A stretch of DNA of 40,376 nt from Micromonospora sp. ATCC 39149. GTDB lineage: Bacteria > Actinomycetota > Actinomycetes > Mycobacteriales > Micromonosporaceae. The position numbers were made by a program, and so were the translations under genes. Shown piece by piece: positions 8,426 to 17,031 of this stretch (position 1 is its first letter; the number at the start of each line of letters is the position of its first letter). The notes below the pieces were generated by a model that saw only the letters and a program-made list of their open reading frames with translations, did not search any database and was not told where the DNA came from. The DNA lies in the NCBI RefSeq assembly GCF_000158815.1, contig NZ_GG657738.1, positions 5,081,796-5,122,171 of the forward strand. The letters run 5' to 3'.

Positions 8426-9577
8426 ATGACGAGCCTTCCGCTGATCCCTGTCACCTCGGACGCCCCCGCCGCACGCCGCGCGGCCATGCCGCCCCGTCAC
8501 CTTGCCGACCTCGACCTGCCCGCCCGGCAGGCGCTGGTCACCGAGCTGGGCGAGCCGGCGTTCCGCGCGAAGCAGATGTCCACCCACTACTTCGGCCGAC
8601 TGGTCCGCGACCCCGCGTCGATGACCGACCTGCCCGCGGCCATCCGGGACAGGCTCGCCGGGGAGCTGCTGCCCACCCTGCTCACCCCGGTCCGCGAGCT
8701 CGCCTGCGACGACGGTGCCACCCGCAAGGCGCTCTGGCGGCTGCACGACGGCTCGCTGGTGGAGAGCGTGCTGATGGGGTATCCGGACCGCGTCACCGTC
8801 TGTATCTCCAGCCAGGCGGGCTGCGGCATGGCCTGCCCGTTCTGCGCCACCGGCCAGGCCGGGCTGACCCGCAACCTGTCCACGGCCGAGATCGTCGACC
8901 AGGCGGTCTATCTGGCCGGCGTGGCCGCCTCCGGCGCGGTCGCCGGCTCACCGCCGCGGCTGTCCCACGTCGTGTTCATGGGCATGGGCGAGCCGTTGGC
9001 CAACTACTCGCGAGTCGTCGCGGCGATCCGCCGGCTGGTCGCCCCCGTCCCCGAGGGGCTCGGCCTGTCCCAGCGGCACATCACCGTCTCCACGGTCGGT
9101 CTGGTCCCGGCGATCCGGCGCCTGGCCAGCGAAGACCTGTCGGTGACCCTTGCGCTGTCCCTGCACGCGCCCGATGATGAGCTGCGCGACGAACTCGTGC
9201 CGGTCAACCAGCGCTGGAAGGTAGCCGAGGTGCTGGACGCAGCGTGGGACTACGCGGCCCGGACGGGGCGTCGGGTGTCGATCGAATACGCGATGATCAA
9301 GAACGTGAACGACCAGCCATGGCGGGCCGACCTCCTCGGTCAGCTACTGGCTGGCAGGTTGACCCACGTCAACCTCATCCCGCTCAACCCGACCCCGGGC
9401 AGCCGATGGGACGCCAGCCCGAAGCCGGTCGAACGGGAGTTCGTCCGGCGTCTGCGCGCCGCCGGGGTCTCGACGACGGTGCGGGACACCCGGGGGCGCG
9501 AGATCGACGGCGCGTGCGGGCAGCTCGCCGCCGCCGGGGACAGGGACACCGAGACGCCGCAGGAGGCGACGGCGTGA
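8426..9577 (+). CDS. rlmN: dual-specificity 23S rRNA/tRNA adenine-C2 methyltransferase RlmN
   Basis: This radical-SAM methyltransferase methylates C2 of A2503 in 23S rRNA and A37 in some tRNAs. The 383-residue product carries the CX3CX2C iron-sulfur motif at Cys133, Cys137 and Cys140 (SQAGCGMACPFCATGQAG). It also has GMGEPLANY, the SAM-binding HITVSTVGLVPAIRRLA region, and a C-terminal GREIDGACGQL whose Cys is the expected resolving/methyl-carrying residue. The start at ATG 8426 (MTSLPLIPVTSD) follows a short intergenic gap after cdsA. The downstream DivIVA gene starts 30 bp after its stop and probably shares the transcript. Confidence 0.97.
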   Translation: MTSLPLIPVTSDAPAARRAAMPPRHLADLDLPARQALVTELGEPAFRAKQMSTHYFGRLVRDPASMTDLPAAIRDRLAGELLPTLLTPVRELACDDGATRKALWRLHDGSLVESVLMGYPDRVTVCISSQAGCGMACPFCATGQAGLTRNLSTAEIVDQAVYLAGVAASGAVAGSPPRLSHVVFMGMGEPLANYSRVVAAIRRLVAPVPEGLGLSQRHITVSTVGLVPAIRRLASEDLSVTLALSLHAPDDELRDELVPVNQRWKVAEVLDAAWDYAARTGRRVSIEYAMIKNVNDQPWRADLLGQLLAGRLTHVNLIPLNPTPGSRWDASPKPVEREFVRRLRAAGVSTTVRDTRGREIDGACGQLAAAGDRDTETPQEATA

Positions 9578-9607
9578 CCGGGCGTAGCGAAGAGACCAGG
9601 AGACATA

Positions 9608-10756
9608 GTGGCGAGTCAGGGTCAGCGTTTCCGGCGTAAGGCGCTCCGCCGGGGATACAAGGTCGACGAGGTGGACGCCTTCCTGGACCGGGTCGAGGCG
9701 ACGCTCGACGGCCGGCCCGTCGGCGCGCCCGTGGCCTCCCAGGAGGTCCACGATGTCGTCTTCCGAGTTCGCTTCAACGGCTACGACGAGTGGCAGGTCG
9801 ACCTGCACCTCGATCGCGTCGAGCGGCAGCTGGCCGAGCTGGAGGAGCGCGGCGGCTCGCCCGGCCGTGGCGCCGACCACAGGATGGCCGACCGGCTCGG
9901 CCCCCCGGACCGGATGGGCCCACCGATGCGCGACGAGCGCGGCCCCGTCCCCATGCGCGACGAGCGGGGGCCGCTCCCGATGCGCGACGACCGGGGCGCG
10001 CCGATGATGCCGCAGGCCATGCCGCCCCGGCCGATGCCGGCGCAGGCCGGCCCGCCCGCCGACCGCTACGGCCGGTACGACGAGCCGACCGGCGGGTTCT
10101 CCAGCGGGTACGACGCGCCGCGCGGCGGGTACGACTCCCCGCGTGGCCCGGGCGGCTCGATGGGTCCGGGTGGCCCGGTGGGCCCCGGCCAGGGCATGGG
10201 GCACGGCGGCCCGCCGCCCCGGGGCCTGCCCCCCGGCCCGGGCGGCTACGGCCCGGACGAGCAGCGCTTCGACGGCTTCGAGGCGGGCCGGCACGGGCGG
10301 GCCGACATGACCGCCGAGATCCGGATGCCCGAGCGGGACCTGCGTGAGCTGCGCGGCCGTGGCCCGGCCGGGCCGCCGCCCTTGCCGCCGCAGCCGGTCG
10401 GCGGGCCGCCGCCGATGGCCGGCCCGCCGGTCGGTGGTCCTCCGGCGGGCGGCCCGCCCATCGGTGGCCCCCCGGCGGGCGGCCCGCCGATGGCCGGTCC
10501 CCCCGGCAGCGACCTCTACCGGGTGGACCAGATCCGCCGCAGCTTCCAGGTGCGCCGCTTCGGTAGCGGGTACGACCCGGACCAGGTCGACCGGCTCTTC
10601 GAGGGCATTCTCGACGGCATGTCCGGCCGTGGGCCGATGCCGGTCAACCCGAAGGACCTGGACACCCTGCGCTTCGGTCTGGTGCCGGGCGGCTACTTCG
10701 AGGCCGAGGTCGACGCCGCGCTGAAGGGCGTGCAGGACATCCTCTTCGGCCGCTGA
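9608..10756 (+). CDS. DivIVA-domain protein with two terminal DivIVA-like modules and a Gly/Pro/Arg-rich middle
   Basis: The 382-residue product starts at GTG 9608, after GACCAGGAGAC. Residues ~6-33 (FRRKALRRGYKVDEVDAFLD) match the short N-terminal DivIVA signature, and a second copy sits near the C-terminus (FQVRRFGSGYDPDQVDRLFE). Between them is a low-complexity region with repeats such as MRDERGPVP / MRDERGPLP / MRDDRGAPM and many GGPP blocks. The long coiled coil of true DivIVA/Wag31 is absent. This is not the cell-pole organiser itself but one of the short DivIVA-domain proteins common in actinobacteria. Its role is unknown; membrane-curvature or polar localisation is only an inference. 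It is likely co-transcribed with rlmN and ends before a strong bidirectional terminator. Confidence 0.85.
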   Translation: MASQGQRFRRKALRRGYKVDEVDAFLDRVEATLDGRPVGAPVASQEVHDVVFRVRFNGYDEWQVDLHLDRVERQLAELEERGGSPGRGADHRMADRLGPPDRMGPPMRDERGPVPMRDERGPLPMRDDRGAPMMPQAMPPRPMPAQAGPPADRYGRYDEPTGGFSSGYDAPRGGYDSPRGPGGSMGPGGPVGPGQGMGHGGPPPRGLPPGPGGYGPDEQRFDGFEAGRHGRADMTAEIRMPERDLRELRGRGPAGPPPLPPQPVGGPPPMAGPPVGGPPAGGPPIGGPPAGGPPMAGPPGSDLYRVDQIRRSFQVRRFGSGYDPDQVDRLFEGILDGMSGRGPMPVNPKDLDTLRFGLVPGGYFEAEVDAALKGVQDILFGR

Positions 10757-10812
10757 CCCCGCCGGGTGGGCGGGCGGGAGCCTGCCCGCGCCGCCGGGTG
10801 GTGCGTATCCGA

Positions 10813-10847
10813 CGAAGGGCCCGCCCCCGACGGGGGCGGGCCCTTCG
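10813..10847. terminator. perfect 16-bp stem terminator between convergent genes
   Basis: The arms 10813-10828 and 10832-10847 are exact complements with a 3-nt GAC loop. The hairpin sits between the DivIVA gene (plus) and the DUF2631-like gene (minus), so it can serve both directions. Confidence 0.9.
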
Positions 10848-10874
10848 CGTGTTGCCGGTCCGGGTGTCGGCGGG

Positions 10875-11096
10875 TCAGGAGCGCAGGCCGTTGCGGCGCA
10901 GCACCGCGTCGCCGACGACGACGGCCAGCAGGAGCACGGCCAGGCCGACCAGCCAGATGTCCTCGACCCTGCCCTCGTGGTTGCCGCACAGCATGGCCAG
11001 CAGCGCCAGCGCGGAGACCACCGCGCCGATCTGCCCGGCCTTGCGGTGCCCGGGCTTGTGCTGATCTGGCGACGTCACCGGCTCGCTTCCTGCCAC
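10875..11096 (-). CDS. small DUF2631-like membrane protein
   Basis: This is a 73-residue protein with an N-terminal charged tail and two hydrophobic segments (IGAVVSALALLAMLCGN and WLVGLAVLLLAVVVGDAVL) joined by NHEGRVEDI. The NHEGRVED link and overall layout resemble DUF2631, a small actinobacterial membrane family found near dxr in mycobacteria. I recognise the family from memory, not from a search. I chose the GTG at 11096 (VAGSEPVTSPDQH), with GGAAGG 7-8 nt upstream; longer in-frame starts exist up to 11210 but encode an unconvincing Arg/Gly/Pro-rich leader. Function is unknown. Confidence 0.75.
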   Translation of the reverse strand: MAGSEPVTSPDQHKPGHRKAGQIGAVVSALALLAMLCGNHEGRVEDIWLVGLAVLLLAVVVGDAVLRRNGLRS

Positions 11097-11338
11097 TGTC
11101 GGTCCTTCCCTCGCGATCGGATCTCCGGTTAGTCTGGCACGCCCCGCGCCTGACCTCGTGCGGTGGGGGTTTCCCGCAGCCCCGGTCGGACGCGGGCCAG
11201 CGCAGACCACAGGCCCCGCAGGGCCGGTGGGCCTGAGGACCCGGGCCGGCGGGCACTACCGGCGTCGCGGGCCGGCGACCAGACTGCCTCCGGTAGCGTC
11301 GGGACGTACACCTTGATTGTCGTTTGAGGGGGACTGCG

Positions 11339-12910
11339 GTGCGAGTGACCGGTACGGGACATGCCAGCATGCGGATCGACACGGCCGTGGGCAGCATCCT
11401 GTGCGACCCGTGGGTCAATCCCGCCTACTTCGCCTCGTGGTTCCCCTTCCCCGACAACTCCCAGCTCGACTGGGAGACCCTCGGCGACGTCGACTACCTG
11501 TACGTGTCGCACCTGCACCGGGACCATTTCGACGCCGCGCACCTGCGCGATTTCGTGTCCAAGGACGCCACCGTCCTGCTGCCCGAGTTCCCCACCTCGG
11601 AGATGGAGGACGAGCTGCGGGCGCTCGGCTTCACGAAGTTCCTGCGGGCCCCGAACGAGCAGGTCGTGGAGCTCGACGGCGGCCTGAGGATCATGATCCA
11701 GGCGCTCATCAGCCCGACCGACGGCCCGATCGGCGACTCCTCCCTCTGGGTGGAGTACGACGGGGTCCGGCTACTCAACCAGAACGACGCCCGCCCGACC
11801 GACCTGAGTGTCTTCGCCGAGCTGGGCCACGTGCACGCGCACCTGCTCCAGTTCTCCGGGGCGATCTGGTACCCGATGGTCTACGAGCTGCCGCAGTCGG
11901 CGAAGACCGCGTTCGGCAAGCAGAAGCGGGAGCGGCAGTTCGACCGCACCTGGCGCTACATCGCCGACCTGAAGGCCGACCACGTCTTCCCGATCGCCGG
12001 GCCGCCGTGCTTCCTCGACGACGCGCTGTGGCAGTTCAACGACATCCACGGCGACGAGGGCAACATCTTCCCCGACCAGTCGGCCTTCCTCGCCGAGTAC
12101 GCGAAGGTCGGCGGCACCAACGGCATCGTGCTGCTGCCGGGCAGCGTCGCCGAGGTGACCACCTCCGGCGCGACCACCACGCACCCGCAGCCGGTCGAGG
12201 AGTTCTTCGCGAACAAGGTCGCTCACCTGGAGGAAATGCGGGAGCGCAAGAGGGGCGTCATCGAGGCGGAGAGGGCGTCCTGGCGGCACCCCGAGGTCGA
12301 CGTGCTGGCTGAGATGAAGCGCCGCATCGAGCCGTTGCTGGAGGAGTCGATCTACCTGGCCAAGGGCGTCGGTGGCCCGGTCCGCTTCGACCTGGTGGGG
12401 ACCGACGACTCGGGCGGGGAGACCGTTGAATCCATCGTGGTGGACTTCCCCGGCAAGGAGGTGCGGCCGTACGCGGACGAGAAGGTCCGCTACCGGTTCC
12501 GCACCGAGCGGGCCCTCGTCGAGCACCTGCTGCACATCGGCGAGGTGGACTGGGTCAACTCGCTCTTCCTCTCCTGCCGCTTCTCGGCCGCCCGCATCGG
12601 TCAGTACAACGAGTTCGTCTACGCCTTCTTCAAGTGCCTGTCCACGGAGCGCCTCCAGTACGCGGAGGGCTGGTACGACGAGCACGAGCGCACCAGCGAC
12701 GCCGAGGACATCACTCTCGGCGACTGGGTGGTGCAGCGCCGCTGCCCGCACCTGAAGGCGGACCTCACCCGGTTCGGCATCGTCGAGGGCGACCAGCTCA
12801 CCTGCCAGTTGCACGGCTGGAAGTTCGACCTGCCCAGCGGGCGCTGCCTGACCAGCGTCGGGCACAAGGTGCGGGCGCACCGCGCGGACGCCCCCACCCC
12901 GACCCCCTGA
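11339..12910 (+). CDS. metallo-beta-lactamase-fold hydrolase fused to a C-terminal Rieske [2Fe-2S] domain
   Basis: The 523-residue product begins at GTG 11339 with GAGGGGGAC upstream. The N-terminal half is an MBL-fold domain with the HxHxDH metal motif intact (His58, His60, Asp62, His63 in VSHLHRDHFDAAH). The extreme C-terminus has a Rieske motif: Cys469-Pro-His471 and Cys489-x-x-His492 (RRCPHLKADL, LTCQLHGWKFDL). The mid region is mixed alpha/beta without a recognised motif. This layout recalls CMP-Neu5Ac-hydroxylase-like proteins (Rieske plus MBL-like fold), but the domain order is reversed. A redox-dependent hydrolase or oxygenase is possible; substrate unknown. It is a single gene pointing away from its minus-strand neighbour. 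Confidence 0.85.
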   Translation: MRVTGTGHASMRIDTAVGSILCDPWVNPAYFASWFPFPDNSQLDWETLGDVDYLYVSHLHRDHFDAAHLRDFVSKDATVLLPEFPTSEMEDELRALGFTKFLRAPNEQVVELDGGLRIMIQALISPTDGPIGDSSLWVEYDGVRLLNQNDARPTDLSVFAELGHVHAHLLQFSGAIWYPMVYELPQSAKTAFGKQKRERQFDRTWRYIADLKADHVFPIAGPPCFLDDALWQFNDIHGDEGNIFPDQSAFLAEYAKVGGTNGIVLLPGSVAEVTTSGATTTHPQPVEEFFANKVAHLEEMRERKRGVIEAERASWRHPEVDVLAEMKRRIEPLLEESIYLAKGVGGPVRFDLVGTDDSGGETVESIVVDFPGKEVRPYADEKVRYRFRTERALVEHLLHIGEVDWVNSLFLSCRFSAARIGQYNEFVYAFFKCLSTERLQYAEGWYDEHERTSDAEDITLGDWVVQRRCPHLKADLTRFGIVEGDQLTCQLHGWKFDLPSGRCLTSVGHKVRAHRADAPTPTP

Positions 12911-12978
12911 CCCGGCTGTTCCGCCCCGAGCCGCCCCGCCCGGGGGGCCATGGGCGGTGAGAGCGCACCGACTGGGCG

Positions 12979-13030
12979 GTGAGAAGGGAACCCTCTCTAC
13001 CGTATGCGTTAACAAGGGGCCCCTCCTTAC
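12979..13030 (-). repeat. copy 1 of a 52-55 bp stop-codon-proximal repeat
   Basis: Read on the minus strand, this 52-bp element starts GTAAGGAGGGGCCCCTT, continues with TTAACGC-TACGGTA and ends in an imperfect hairpin finishing in CTCAC. Related copies are at 33730-33782 and 35357-35411. Its first TAA (13029-13027) is the stop codon of the FAD oxidoreductase gene. It may act as a 3'-end or terminator element. Confidence 0.9.
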
Positions 13031-14649
13031 AGGTCGGCGAGGATGCGGCGGGCCGCGTTGTGGCCGGCCGCGCCGATGACGCTGCCCGCCGGGTGGCAGC
13101 CGGCGCTGCCGGCGTACACGCCGTCGATCCCGGTGGCGTACGGCATCCGGTCGGTGAAGGAGACCGTGTTGTCGACGTGGTGGATGTGCCCGCCGGTGAT
13201 GCCGAAGTGCGCCTCGATGCCGGGCGGGGTCAGCGGCACGGCGTCGGCGATCAGGTCGCCGGTGCCGGGCGCGTACCGCTCGCAGATCTCCACGAGGCGC
13301 GACACGTACCCGGGCAGGGCCGCGTCCCAGGTGGTGCCGGCGAGGGAGTACGGCACCGACTGGACGAACAGCGCCGACGAGTGGTGGCCGGCGGCGTCGG
13401 ACAGCGACGGGTCGACGGTGGTGTGCAGGTACCACTCGATGGTGGGCTCGGCCGGCAGCCGGCCGGCCCGCACGTCCGCCCACATCGCGCGCAGCGCCGC
13501 CATGGGCGGCTCACCCCCACCGCCGGCCAGCGACGCCGAGCCGGGCAGCAGGTGGATGGTGAGCCGAACGGGCTGGGCGCGCTCTTCGGGCAGGCAGGAG
13601 AACCGGGGCAGCCCGGTCAGCGCCAGGTTGAGCTTGAGGGTGGTGCCGGGGCGGCGGACCGCCGCCATCCGCGCGCCCAGCTCCGCCGGGAGCGCGCCGT
13701 CGGGCAGCAGGTCGGTCAGCCGATACGGGTCGCAGGCCCCGAGCACCACCCGGGCGGCCACGTGCCGGCCGTCGGCGAGCGCCACCCCGCTGGCCGCGCC
13801 GCCGTCGAGGGTGATCGCGGTGACCGGGACGCCGGTCGCGATGGTGGCTCCGGCGGCGCGGGCGGCGTCGGCGAAGGTGCGGGAGACGGTGCCCATCCCG
13901 CCCTCGGCGATCATCCAGGTGCCGTCGGAGCCGGGCAGCCGGCACATGTTGTGCACGAGGAAGTTGTGCCCGGTGCCGGGGTCGTCGGGGCCGGCGTTGA
14001 GCCCGGACAGGCCGTCGGTGACCGCGTACATGCTGACCAGCAACTCGGAGCGGAAGTCGAAGCGGGCCAGGTAACCGGCGACGGAGCCGCGTACCAGGTC
14101 GACGAAGACCTGCCGCAGGGCGGGCCGGACGTACCGCTCGGCGGTTTCCTCGACGGGCAGCGGCTCGGCCAGCCACGCCGGGGCCAGGTCCTCGCGGAGC
14201 TGGGCCAGCTCCGTCTGCATGGCGTCGTCGGCGGCCACGTCGGCGGGGGAGAAGAACTCCGCGAGCTGCCGCCGGGTGGCGGCGGTGTCGCTGCCCATCA
14301 GCAGGTACGGCGACCCGATGCCGCCCGGGGTGGGCAGGAAGTAGTGCGGGTCGCGGCGCAGCACGGGGATGTGCACGTCGAGCGTGGCGAGCAGCTCCGG
14401 CGGCATCAGCCCGAGCAGGTACGACCCGGTGGAGTGGCGCAGCCCGGGAACTTTCGGGAACGGGTTCTCGGTGCGGGTGGCCCCGCCGATGGCCTCTGCG
14501 GCCTCCAGCACCAGCACGTCGAGGCCGGCGCGGGCCAGCAGGATCGCCGAAACCAGCCCGTTGTGCCCGGAGCCGACGATCACCACGTCGGCGCGGGCCG
14601 GCAGTTCACTCGCCTCGCTGTGCGCGGTCGTCCCGCTGTGCTCGCTCAT
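13027..14649 (-). CDS. phytoene-desaturase-like FAD-dependent oxidoreductase
   Basis: The 540-residue protein has the CrtI/amine-oxidase-type Rossmann FAD motif at residues ~22-50 (VVIVGSGHNGLVSAILLARA, ending in LEA), and the family C-terminal block GIDGVYAGSAGCHPAGSVIG. It should catalyse FAD-dependent desaturation, oxidation or isomerisation of a lipophilic substrate. No other carotenoid gene (crtB, crtE) is nearby, so a carotenoid role is not supported. The group includes bacterial and mitochondrial PYROXD2-like proteins of unclear substrate. The start is ATG 14649 (MSEHSGTTAHSEAS); an upstream in-frame start at 14700 is less likely. The stop codon TAA lies inside the repeat element at 12979-13030. 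It is transcribed alone, divergently from the PhoX-like gene. Confidence 0.88.
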   Translation of the reverse strand: MSEHSGTTAHSEASELPARADVVIVGSGHNGLVSAILLARAGLDVLVLEAAEAIGGATRTENPFPKVPGLRHSTGSYLLGLMPPELLATLDVHIPVLRRDPHYFLPTPGGIGSPYLLMGSDTAATRRQLAEFFSPADVAADDAMQTELAQLREDLAPAWLAEPLPVEETAERYVRPALRQVFVDLVRGSVAGYLARFDFRSELLVSMYAVTDGLSGLNAGPDDPGTGHNFLVHNMCRLPGSDGTWMIAEGGMGTVSRTFADAARAAGATIATGVPVTAITLDGGAASGVALADGRHVAARVVLGACDPYRLTDLLPDGALPAELGARMAAVRRPGTTLKLNLALTGLPRFSCLPEERAQPVRLTIHLLPGSASLAGGGGEPPMAALRAMWADVRAGRLPAEPTIEWYLHTTVDPSLSDAAGHHSSALFVQSVPYSLAGTTWDAALPGYVSRLVEICERYAPGTGDLIADAVPLTPPGIEAHFGITGGHIHHVDNTVSFTDRMPYATGIDGVYAGSAGCHPAGSVIGAAGHNAARRILADL

Positions 14650-14830
14650 GCTCGGGCAGCCTAGTGCCGCGCGGGCCGGCAGGGGGGCCGTTGCCGTCAC
14701 GCCAGCGACGGCCGAACCGGAACCCGTCGTGCCGGCGATCCGTCACCCCGCGTTCATCGGGTAGTTGCTGCCGTCGATGCCTCGCCGGCCCTACCGTCTG
14801 TGGGGCATCGACACTACCGGGAGGTAACCG

Positions 14831-15997
14831 ATGGACCGTCGTACCGTCCTGCGCGCCACCGTCGTCGGCGGGGCCGCCGCCTTCTGTGGCAGCCTCTGGG
14901 CCTCCGCCGCGCTCGCCGCGCCCGCCCAACCCGGCCCCAGCCCGTACGGGGACCTGCTCGCCGCCGACGCCAACGGCGTCCAGTTGCCCGCCGGCTTCAC
15001 CAGCCGGGTCATCGCCCGGTCCGGGCAGCGGGTCGCCGGCACCTCCTACCTGTGGCACTGGGCCCCCGACGGCGGCGCGTGCTTCCCCACCCCCGACGGC
15101 TGGATCTACGTGTCCAACTCCGAGATCCCCCTGGTCGGCGGCGCGTCGGCCGTGCGGTTCCGCGCCGACGGCACCATCGCCTCGGCGTACCGGATTCTCG
15201 GCGGGACCAGCCTCAACTGCGCCGGCGGGGCAACCCCGTGGGGCACCTGGCTGTCCTGCGAGGAAGCGCCGCTCGGTCGGGTCATGGAAACCTGGCCGGA
15301 CGGCAGCCGCGCCGCCGAGGAACGGACCCGGATGGGCCGGTTCACCCACGAGGCCGCCGCCTGCGACCCCGACCGGCGGGTCGTCTACCTGACCGAGGAC
15401 GAGGACGACGGCTGCTTCTACCGGTACGTCCCCGACACCTGGGGCGACCTGCGCACCGGCCGGCTCCAGGTGCTCTGCGCGCCGGCCGGCCAGGTGACCG
15501 GCCCGGTGACCTGGAGCGACGTGCCCGACCGGGACGGCTTCCCGGTCCCCACCCGCCATCAGGTCGGCGCGGCGCAGCACTTCGACGGCGGCGAGGGCTG
15601 CTGGTACGACCGGGGCACCTGCTGGTTCACCACCAAGGGCGACAACCGGGTCTGGGCGTACGACGCCGTCGGCCAGCGCCTCGACCTGGCGTACGACGAC
15701 TCGCTGGTGCCCGCCGGGACGGCCCCGCTCACCGGCGTCGACAACATCACCGGCACCCGCTCCGGCGACCTGTACGTGGCCGAGGACGGCGGCAACATGG
15801 AGATCAACGTGATCACCCCGGCCGGCGTGGTCACCCCGTTCCTGCGCCTGCTCGGGCAGTCCGGCTCGGAGTTGACCGGGCCGGCGTTCTCCCCGGATGG
15901 CAGCCGCCTCTATTTCTCGTCCCAGCGCGGCACCAGCGGGTCGGTCACCGGGGCCGACGGCATCACGTACGAGGTCACCGGCCCCTTCCGCCGCTGA
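14831..15997 (+). CDS. Tat-exported PhoX / DUF839 family protein (putative phosphatase)
   Basis: The 388-residue product starts at ATG 14831 with GGGAGG about 8 nt upstream. The N-terminus MDRRTVLRATVVGGAAAF has the twin-arginine pattern RRxxL, then a hydrophobic stretch ending SAALAAPA, so Tat export is predicted. The body (NSEIPLVGGASAVRF, GGATPWGTWLSCEEAP, GRFTHEAAACDPDRRVVYLT, YLTEDEDDGCFYRYVPD) matches the beta-propeller PhoX/DUF839 family, whose members include Ca/Fe-dependent alkaline phosphatases. It is shorter than PhoX proper (~600-700 residues), so phosphatase activity is inferred and uncertain. It may be an extracytoplasmic phosphoesterase of unknown substrate. Confidence 0.82.
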   Translation: MDRRTVLRATVVGGAAAFCGSLWASAALAAPAQPGPSPYGDLLAADANGVQLPAGFTSRVIARSGQRVAGTSYLWHWAPDGGACFPTPDGWIYVSNSEIPLVGGASAVRFRADGTIASAYRILGGTSLNCAGGATPWGTWLSCEEAPLGRVMETWPDGSRAAEERTRMGRFTHEAAACDPDRRVVYLTEDEDDGCFYRYVPDTWGDLRTGRLQVLCAPAGQVTGPVTWSDVPDRDGFPVPTRHQVGAAQHFDGGEGCWYDRGTCWFTTKGDNRVWAYDAVGQRLDLAYDDSLVPAGTAPLTGVDNITGTRSGDLYVAEDGGNMEINVITPAGVVTPFLRLLGQSGSELTGPAFSPDGSRLYFSSQRGTSGSVTGADGITYEVTGPFRR

Positions 15998-16134
15998 CTC
16001 TTGACGGCAGCCTGACGGATGTCCGCGCCCCGCCGGAAACCAGGAGCCAGCCGGCTAGGGCGCGGCGCAGGCCGGTAGGCCGATGACCTCGGCGGCGACG
16101 GCGGGCCGGCACCGGGCGGGCGGGGCCCTGCGGC

Positions 16135-16980
16135 TCAGGCCGGGGCGAGGCGGGCGCGGCGGGCCCGCCAGTCGGACAGGGCGAGCGTCGCGGAATAGCC
16201 GGCCAGCACGATCACGTGGAACAGGTAGAGCCAGAGCAGCACGGCCACCCCGCCGCCGATCGCGTCGAAGCCGCCGAACGGCACGCCCAGGTCGAGCGGC
16301 AGCGAGGCGAACAGCACGAAACCGTGCAGGAAACCGGACAGGTTCGCCGCCGTGAACGACCCCATGCCCAGCGTCGACAGCCAGTCCGGCGACGCCGGCC
16401 CCACCACCCGGAACACCCACAGCAGCACCGGGGTGAGCACCAGCCAGACGCCGAGGAACGACAGCACCACGCCGAGCGCGCCCCGCCAGCCGCCCTGGCG
16501 GAGCAGTCCGGTCGTCACCGGCAGCGCCAGCAGGATCGACAGCAGCAGCGCGGGGGCGGGCGCGAGCAGTGGGAGCAGCAGCAGCCGGCCCCGCCAGCCG
16601 ACCAGTGACCCGCCCGGCTCGCGCGGGATGGCCACCGAGACGAACGCCCGCCGCAACCCCTCGCCGTACAGCGATGCCGGCAGCAGCGAGGCCAGGGCGA
16701 GCGCCGGGGTCAGGCCGAGGCCGGCCTCCAGCAGCGCGGCCACCGCCCGGTGCGCGCCGATCTCGGTGGGCAGCGTGTCGATGGCGTACGAGGTGAGCCG
16801 GCGGACCCGGTCCGCCCCGGCGGCCAGCCCCGTCGTCCAGATGGCCAGCAGCGCCACGGGGACCACGGCGATCGCCCCGTAGAACGTGATGGCGGCGGCG
16901 TGCAGAGACAGGTCCCGCCCGCGTACCGGCCGGAACGCGGCACTGGTGATCCGCTTCGCCCGCTGCCATCCGCCCGCCAC
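16135..16980 (-). CDS. YihY/BrkB-like polytopic membrane protein
   Basis: The 281-residue protein has about six hydrophobic segments. The N-terminal SLHAAAITFYGAIAVVPVAL matches the YihY/virulence-factor-BrkB family signature (AAALAFYALLSLFPLL-type). Members are inner-membrane proteins of unknown function; RNase BN is a historic misassignment. The GTG at 16980 (VAGGWQRAKRITSAAF) was chosen, with AGAGG upstream. The reading ends at the TGA at 16137-16135. Its 5' end lies 51 bp from the divergently transcribed GNAT gene, so the two may share a promoter region. Confidence 0.8.
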   Translation of the reverse strand: MAGGWQRAKRITSAAFRPVRGRDLSLHAAAITFYGAIAVVPVALLAIWTTGLAAGADRVRRLTSYAIDTLPTEIGAHRAVAALLEAGLGLTPALALASLLPASLYGEGLRRAFVSVAIPREPGGSLVGWRGRLLLLPLLAPAPALLLSILLALPVTTGLLRQGGWRGALGVVLSFLGVWLVLTPVLLWVFRVVGPASPDWLSTLGMGSFTAANLSGFLHGFVLFASLPLDLGVPFGGFDAIGGGVAVLLWLYLFHVIVLAGYSATLALSDWRARRARLAPA

Positions 16981-17031
16981 CGCGTACCTCTTCCCCGCGC
17001 CGCGCCCGGGTACGCATTACGATCCCGCGAC

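Noticed and set aside
13027..14649. Calling the CrtI-like oxidoreductase a carotenoid biosynthesis gene
   Set aside because: No crtB, crtE or other carotenoid genes are nearby, and the wider family includes non-carotenoid oxidoreductases.
12979..14664. A ~561-codon plus-strand frame opposite the FAD oxidoreductase
   Set aside because: The minus-strand reading has a complete FAD motif and family C-terminus; the plus reading is a GC-rich shadow without motifs.
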